Made by a program: the position numbers and the translations under genes. Positions 60,591 through 64,000 of a stretch of DNA of 64,000 nt are shown here, piece by piece; within the stretch, counting starts at the first letter, position 1; each line of letters begins with the position of its first letter. The stretch is from Pararhodobacter aggregans (GTDB lineage Bacteria > Pseudomonadota > Alphaproteobacteria > Rhodobacterales > Rhodobacteraceae): NCBI RefSeq assembly GCF_003075525.1, contig NZ_QDDR01000004.1, positions 62,001 through 126,000 of the forward strand, given 5' to 3'. The notes under the pieces were generated by a model. It searched no databases. It was given only the letters and a program-made list of their open reading frames with translations, and was not told where the DNA came from.

Positions 60591-61853
60591 TCAGCGGATC
60601 AGAACGGTCGACAGGATCGGCAGGAAGCACAGCACCAGCAGCAGGGCCACCGACACGGCGATATAGGGCAGCACGGCGCGAAACAGGGGGATCGGCCGCA
60701 CCCCGGATATCCCCGATGCCACATAGAGAGCCGCCCCCACCGGCGGGGTCAGCAGGCCCACCACCAGCGTCAGGGTGACGACGATGCCCAGATGCACCGG
60801 GTCGAGTCCATAGACCCCGGTGGCAATGGGCAGCAGGATCGGCACGGTGATGATCAGCGCGGCGATGCCGTCGATCAGCGTCCCCAGCACCAGCAGCGCC
60901 AGCATGACGACCAGCAGGAAGACATATTTGTTGTCGGTGAGGCCGGTCAGCAGCTCGGCCAGCCTGGCGGGCATGCGGCCATAGATGATGACCCAGCCGA
61001 ATACCGCCGAGGCGGCGACGATGGCCAGCACCATGGCCGTGTTGCGGCCGGCGCGTTCGAGGACGGCGGGCAGGCGGCGCAGATCCAGCTCGCGGTAGAC
61101 GAAGGCGCCGATCAGGATCGCCACCAGCGCGGCCGAGGCCGCCGCCTCGGTCGGCGAGCCGAAGCCACCGACGATGGTCGCGACGATGGCCAGCGGCACC
61201 AGCAGCGCGGGCAGGGCGCGCACCACGACCCTGAGCGCTTCGGCTCGGGCATAGGCCTCGGACCTTGGATAGTTGCGCCGGAAGCCGATCACCCCCGCCA
61301 GCACCAGAAAGGACGCGGCCATGATGAGGCCCGGCACCAGCCCCGAAATCAGCATGTCGGCGACGGGCACCTGTGCCAGCACGGCGAAGATGATGAGCGG
61401 CATCGACGGCGGGATGATCGGCCCCAGCAGGCCGCCGGCGCAGGTCATCGCCGCGGCATCGGCCTTGGGATAGCCCGCGCGCTCCATCTCGGGGACCATG
61501 ATGCGGGTCATCACCGCCGTCTGGGCGATGGCCGAGCCGATGATGGCGGCCATCATCGCATTGGCCAGGATGTTGACATAGGCAAGCCCGCCCCGCACCG
61601 ACCCCACCAGCACGCGGCTCAGGGCGATGAGCCGCGTGGTGATGCCGCATTCGTTCATCAGTTCACCGGCGATGATGAACAGCGGGATGGCGAGCAGGCT
61701 GAAATTGCCGAGCCCGCCGTTCAGCTGCACCAGCAGGTTGTCGAACAGCGCCGCGTGTCCGCCGCCGCCGATATAGACCATGCTGCTGAGCACGAGCACG
61801 GCAAAGACCGGCACCCCGAGGATCATGAGGGCGAGGAAGATCAGGGCGGTCAT
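60591..61853 (-). CDS. dctM-like: TRAP transporter large permease DctM (second system)
   Basis: A 420-residue TRAP large subunit with about 12 helices. Typical stretches: IPLFIIAGELMNECGITTRL, GSAIAQTAVMTRIMVPEM, GPIIPPSMPLIIFAVLAQV and LLTPPVGAALYVASGISG. Starts immediately after the small-subunit stop with no gap. Belongs to an operon with the binding protein at 62534 and, further upstream, an oxygenase reductase. Confidence 0.95.
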   Translation of the reverse strand: MTALIFLALMILGVPVFAVLVLSSMVYIGGGGHAALFDNLLVQLNGGLGNFSLLAIPLFIIAGELMNECGITTRLIALSRVLVGSVRGGLAYVNILANAMMAAIIGSAIAQTAVMTRIMVPEMERAGYPKADAAAMTCAGGLLGPIIPPSMPLIIFAVLAQVPVADMLISGLVPGLIMAASFLVLAGVIGFRRNYPRSEAYARAEALRVVVRALPALLVPLAIVATIVGGFGSPTEAAASAALVAILIGAFVYRELDLRRLPAVLERAGRNTAMVLAIVAASAVFGWVIIYGRMPARLAELLTGLTDNKYVFLLVVMLALLVLGTLIDGIAALIITVPILLPIATGVYGLDPVHLGIVVTLTLVVGLLTPPVGAALYVASGISGVRPIPLFRAVLPYIAVSVALLLVLCFLPILSTVLIR

Positions 61854-62426
61854 TCACACCTCCTGCGGGAGGATGGCGGCATCCTGCGGATCGAGCAGCC
61901 GGGCCAACGCGTGGATCCCCCCGAAGGCGAAGAACGGCACCGGCGCCAGCCAGATCCAGGCCTTGGCGATCCCCAGCGTGTTGGTCGGTTCGAGCCAGGT
62001 GAAATTCCCGGTCTCGATGGCCCGGGGCAGGGGATCCTGCCAGTTGGTCAAGAGGCCCGGCAGGTCGAACATCCGCCAGGCCAGCACCAGCAGCAGCGCC
62101 GACAGCCCCAGCAGCACCAGATCCGACGCCATCCGCAGCCAGCGCGCGGCACGCGGCGACAGCATGTCGGCCAACAGCGTGACGCCCGGGTGCTGGCCGG
62201 TACGGATCAGCATCGACTGGCCGACGAAGGCGGCGACGGTCATCAGCGCGACCAGCGCCTCGGCCGCCCAATAGAGCGAGCGGCCGCCGATGGTCAGGCC
62301 GATGTTGACCAGCGTCAGGATCAGGATCGCCGCCATCAACGCCTGCAACAGGCGCCGCTCAAGCGCGAAGAGGCCGCGCGAGACCCGGGTGACCGGATGC
62401 GGGCGGGTCGGGGACAGGGGGGGCAT
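61854..62426 (-). CDS. dctQ-like: TRAP transporter small permease DctQ (second system)
   Basis: A 190-residue small TRAP subunit with four helices; R-T-G-Q-H-P-G-V-T-L-L-A-D-M-L-S after helix 2 fits the family. The Met at 62426 is chosen; the longer frame to 62537 adds Arg/Pro-rich sequence and would overlap the binding-protein gene. It lies 107 bases after that gene and directly before the large subunit. Confidence 0.9.
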   Translation of the reverse strand: MPPLSPTRPHPVTRVSRGLFALERRLLQALMAAILILTLVNIGLTIGGRSLYWAAEALVALMTVAAFVGQSMLIRTGQHPGVTLLADMLSPRAARWLRMASDLVLLGLSALLLVLAWRMFDLPGLLTNWQDPLPRAIETGNFTWLEPTNTLGIAKAWIWLAPVPFFAFGGIHALARLLDPQDAAILPQEV

Positions 62427-62533
62427 GCAGGGGCTCCGGGTGCTGGGCGACGCCGACTTCGGCGGATGCGCGCCGCTGGCAGGGAAGGGGCGGGCCCGGT
62501 CGCGCCGGAACCGCCCGTGACCTTGGCCGGGGA

Positions 62534-63529
62534 TCACTCGGCGAAGCGAGCGGCCTCGGCCCTGAGGGCGGCGATGTCGCCGATGCCCTGGCCGAAGCTT
62601 TCGTCCCAGGCGGCCTGCAGATCGGCGTAGTCCGCGGGCGCGACCTCGACGATGGTCAGGGCGCCCTCGGCCGCCAGCTGCCGGAAATGCGCGCGCGAGA
62701 CGTCTTCCGCGGCCAGTGTCGCGTCGATCACGCCCCGGGCATAGGCGGCGCCGTGCTCGTCGAGCAGCGCGCGATCCTCTGCGGACAGACGTTGCAGGGT
62801 GCGGGCCGAGACGATGACCACCGCCGGGAACATGCCCTGGTTCGACATCAGCAGCGTGCGCGCGTGATCGGCGATGTTGAGCACGCGGAAGATATCCAGA
62901 TTGGTTTCCAGCGCGTCAACCTGCCCATTGGCGAAGGCGTCGTAGATCGCGGGCAGCGGCAGCGGCGTTGGCGCCGAACCGATCAGCTGGTTGAAGGCCA
63001 GGATCGCCGGGGACGCGGTGATCCGCACCCGGCGGCCCCGCAGATCGGCGGGCGATTGCGCGTCGAAGCTGGTCATCACCTGCGTCACCCCGGCCATGCC
63101 ATAGCCCAGCCCGTGCACGCCGACCCGGCTGTCGAGCAGCCCCATCAGGGCGCGCGGCGTCTCACCCTCGGTCAGGAAGCGGCCCGCCTGTTCGTTCGAG
63201 GCGACAAGCCCGGGCGCCAGCAAGAGGTTCATCTCGGGCACGCGGTTGGCCAGTTCCGAGACGGTGATGAGCATCATGTCCAGCGTGCCCGATTGCACCT
63301 GCCGCAGCATGTCGGCCTCGGTGCCCAGCTGGCCGGAATGGAAGACCTCGGTCTCGATCCGGCCCTCGGTCGCCTCGGTCAGCCCCTCGGCGAAGCGGAT
63401 CGTTTCCAGCGTCCAGGCCTGCTGCGGCGGCGTGACCACGCCGATGCGCAGGGTCTCGGCCCAGCCCGCGCCCGCCATCAGGACGCCAAGGCCTGCGGCC
63501 AAGGCGGCCGCCAATCTGGTCGTTGTCAT
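62534..63529 (-). CDS. dctP-like: TRAP transporter substrate-binding protein DctP (second system)
   Basis: A 331-residue periplasmic receptor with a Sec signal peptide (residues 1-24, VLMAGAGWAE). The DctP core ADLRGRRVRITASPAILAFNQLIGSAPTPLPLPAIYDAFANGQVDALE includes the ligand-binding Arg. The start at 63529 has GGGAGGAG 9 bases upstream. Probable organic (aromatic?) acid uptake, since the next gene upstream is an oxygenase reductase. Confidence 0.95.
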   Translation of the reverse strand: MTTTRLAAALAAGLGVLMAGAGWAETLRIGVVTPPQQAWTLETIRFAEGLTEATEGRIETEVFHSGQLGTEADMLRQVQSGTLDMMLITVSELANRVPEMNLLLAPGLVASNEQAGRFLTEGETPRALMGLLDSRVGVHGLGYGMAGVTQVMTSFDAQSPADLRGRRVRITASPAILAFNQLIGSAPTPLPLPAIYDAFANGQVDALETNLDIFRVLNIADHARTLLMSNQGMFPAVVIVSARTLQRLSAEDRALLDEHGAAYARGVIDATLAAEDVSRAHFRQLAAEGALTIVEVAPADYADLQAAWDESFGQGIGDIAALRAEAARFAE

Positions 63530-63585
63530 CGTGTTCTCCTCCCAAAAGAACGATGCTTGATTTCCCTGCGGGCGACGCTTTGTCG

Positions 63586-64000
63586 TCAGACCGAAGGGCC
63601 GTGTGAAATGGAATCGATGCGGATCTGCGCCGTGCCGCCCCTGAGGCGGGACACGCAGGCGCAGAGGGCGCCCTTGCGTCCCTGATCGCCCAGGAACACG
63701 TCGCGGTGGTCGATGTCGCCGTCGATCTCCTCGATTTCGACCTTGCACAGGCCGCATTCGCCGCGGCGGCAGTCGTACATCACCGGCTGGCCCGCCATCA
63801 GCAGCGCGTCGAGCAGCGACTGGTCGCGGCGCACCGTCACCTCGGCGCCGGTTTCGACCACGCGCACGCTGAAGGGCACAGACTCGCTGGCGCCGGAATT
63901 GGCGAAACTCTCATAGCGCAGCCGGGCGGGCGCGCGGCCCGCAGCGGCCCAGGCGGACTTAACGGCAGCCATCATCGGATAGGGGCCGCACATGTAGAGC
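63586..64000 (-). CDS. Ferredoxin-type oxygenase reductase (phthalate dioxygenase reductase/VanB-like), 5' end outside window
   Basis: C-terminal part of a class IA reductase that passes electrons from NAD(P)H via flavin and 2Fe-2S to a Rieske oxygenase. The frame is open to the window edge. Seen are the end of the NAD domain (LYMCGPYPMM) and the complete C-terminal plant-type 2Fe-2S domain with Cys-x4-Cys-x2-Cys (DCRRGECGLC) and the fourth Cys in ALCACVSR. The oxygenase component should lie to the right. It is the upstream gene of the TRAP operon, suggesting that TRAP brings in the oxygenase substrate. Confidence 0.92.
   Translation of the reverse strand, partial: LYMCGPYPMMAAVKSAWAAAGRAPARLRYESFANSGASESVPFSVRVVETGAEVTVRRDQSLLDALLMAGQPVMYDCRRGECGLCKVEIEEIDGDIDHRDVFLGDQGRKGALCACVSRLRGGTAQIRIDSISHGPSV

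Noticed and set aside
60405-62630. Long plus-strand open frame over the second TRAP operon
   Set aside because: Gln/His/Asp-rich composition, no recognisable motifs; it is the antisense of clear DctM and DctQ genes.
1-64000. CRISPR arrays, tRNA/rRNA genes, IS elements, prophage or attachment sites
   Set aside because: No regularly spaced repeats, cloverleaf sequences, transposases or integrases were found by reading both strands. Weak or short elements could be missed without a search tool.

Overview
The window is about 64 kb of very GC-rich, gene-dense DNA. Genes sit in long ATGA-overlapping operons. The content is typical of a denitrifying, metabolically versatile Rhodobacteraceae/Paracoccaceae-type alphaproteobacterium: a nor operon tail with nnrS, two complete TRAP transporters, a LIV-type ABC importer, many TetR regulators and many CoA-linked catabolic genes. 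This placement is inferred from gene content, not from a marker gene. I saw no rRNA, tRNA, CRISPR array, insertion sequence or prophage.

Layout. 1-2444 (+): end of a nitric oxide reductase operon (norD C-terminus, two tiny membrane proteins, nnrS). 2441-3700 (-): DUF1612 winged-helix protein and a WGR protein. 3788-9405: an acetoacetate module (thiolase, TetR, short-chain fatty acid transporter, acetoacetyl-CoA synthetase) whose promoters share one palindrome. 9402-12640 (+), directly downstream: a thiolase-fold protein with a rebuilt active site, its DUF35 partner, a MaoC hydratase and an MFS carrier. 12662-14013 (-): two uncharacterised proteins. 14252-17193 (+): a many-spanning NarX-like sensor kinase and a LuxR-type response regulator.

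17307-32899 looks like one large catabolic island: a serine beta-lactamase-fold esterase divergent from a Baeyer-Villiger monooxygenase, then SCP2-type thiolase, TetR, acyl-CoA ligase and SDR on the minus strand, and a five-gene LIV ABC importer, second ligase, VOC protein and TetR on the plus strand. Together they could import an organic acid or ketone, turn a ketone into an ester, cleave it, oxidise the alcohol, activate the acid and thiolyse it. 32920-38256 is a TRAP importer with a shikimate-dehydrogenase-like enzyme, an AP-endonuclease-type TIM-barrel enzyme and a TetR; the TetR and TRAP promoters carry the same ATAC-N6-GTAT operator. This fits quinate/shikimate-like catabolism.

38568-44494 holds two unknown small proteins, then a haem-type TonB receptor, an SbmA/BacA-like ABC exporter and a ChaN-like protein behind a TGA-N9-TCA palindrome, probably an iron/haem operon. 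44485-49120 is a TetR divergent from a flavin monooxygenase, BASS transporter, epimerase and SDR operon. 49160-56557 is a polar amino-acid ABC importer operon that continues into a CoA-transferase with rearranged domain order, a MalY-type PLP enzyme and a crotonase, with a divergent LysR. 56560-58945 is a decayed efflux locus (ABC exporter, RND pump and adaptor remnants). 59146-60502 has small VOC, DUF1801 and AraC genes. 60591-64000 (-) is a second TRAP system downstream of a ferredoxin-reductase-type oxygenase partner that runs off the window.
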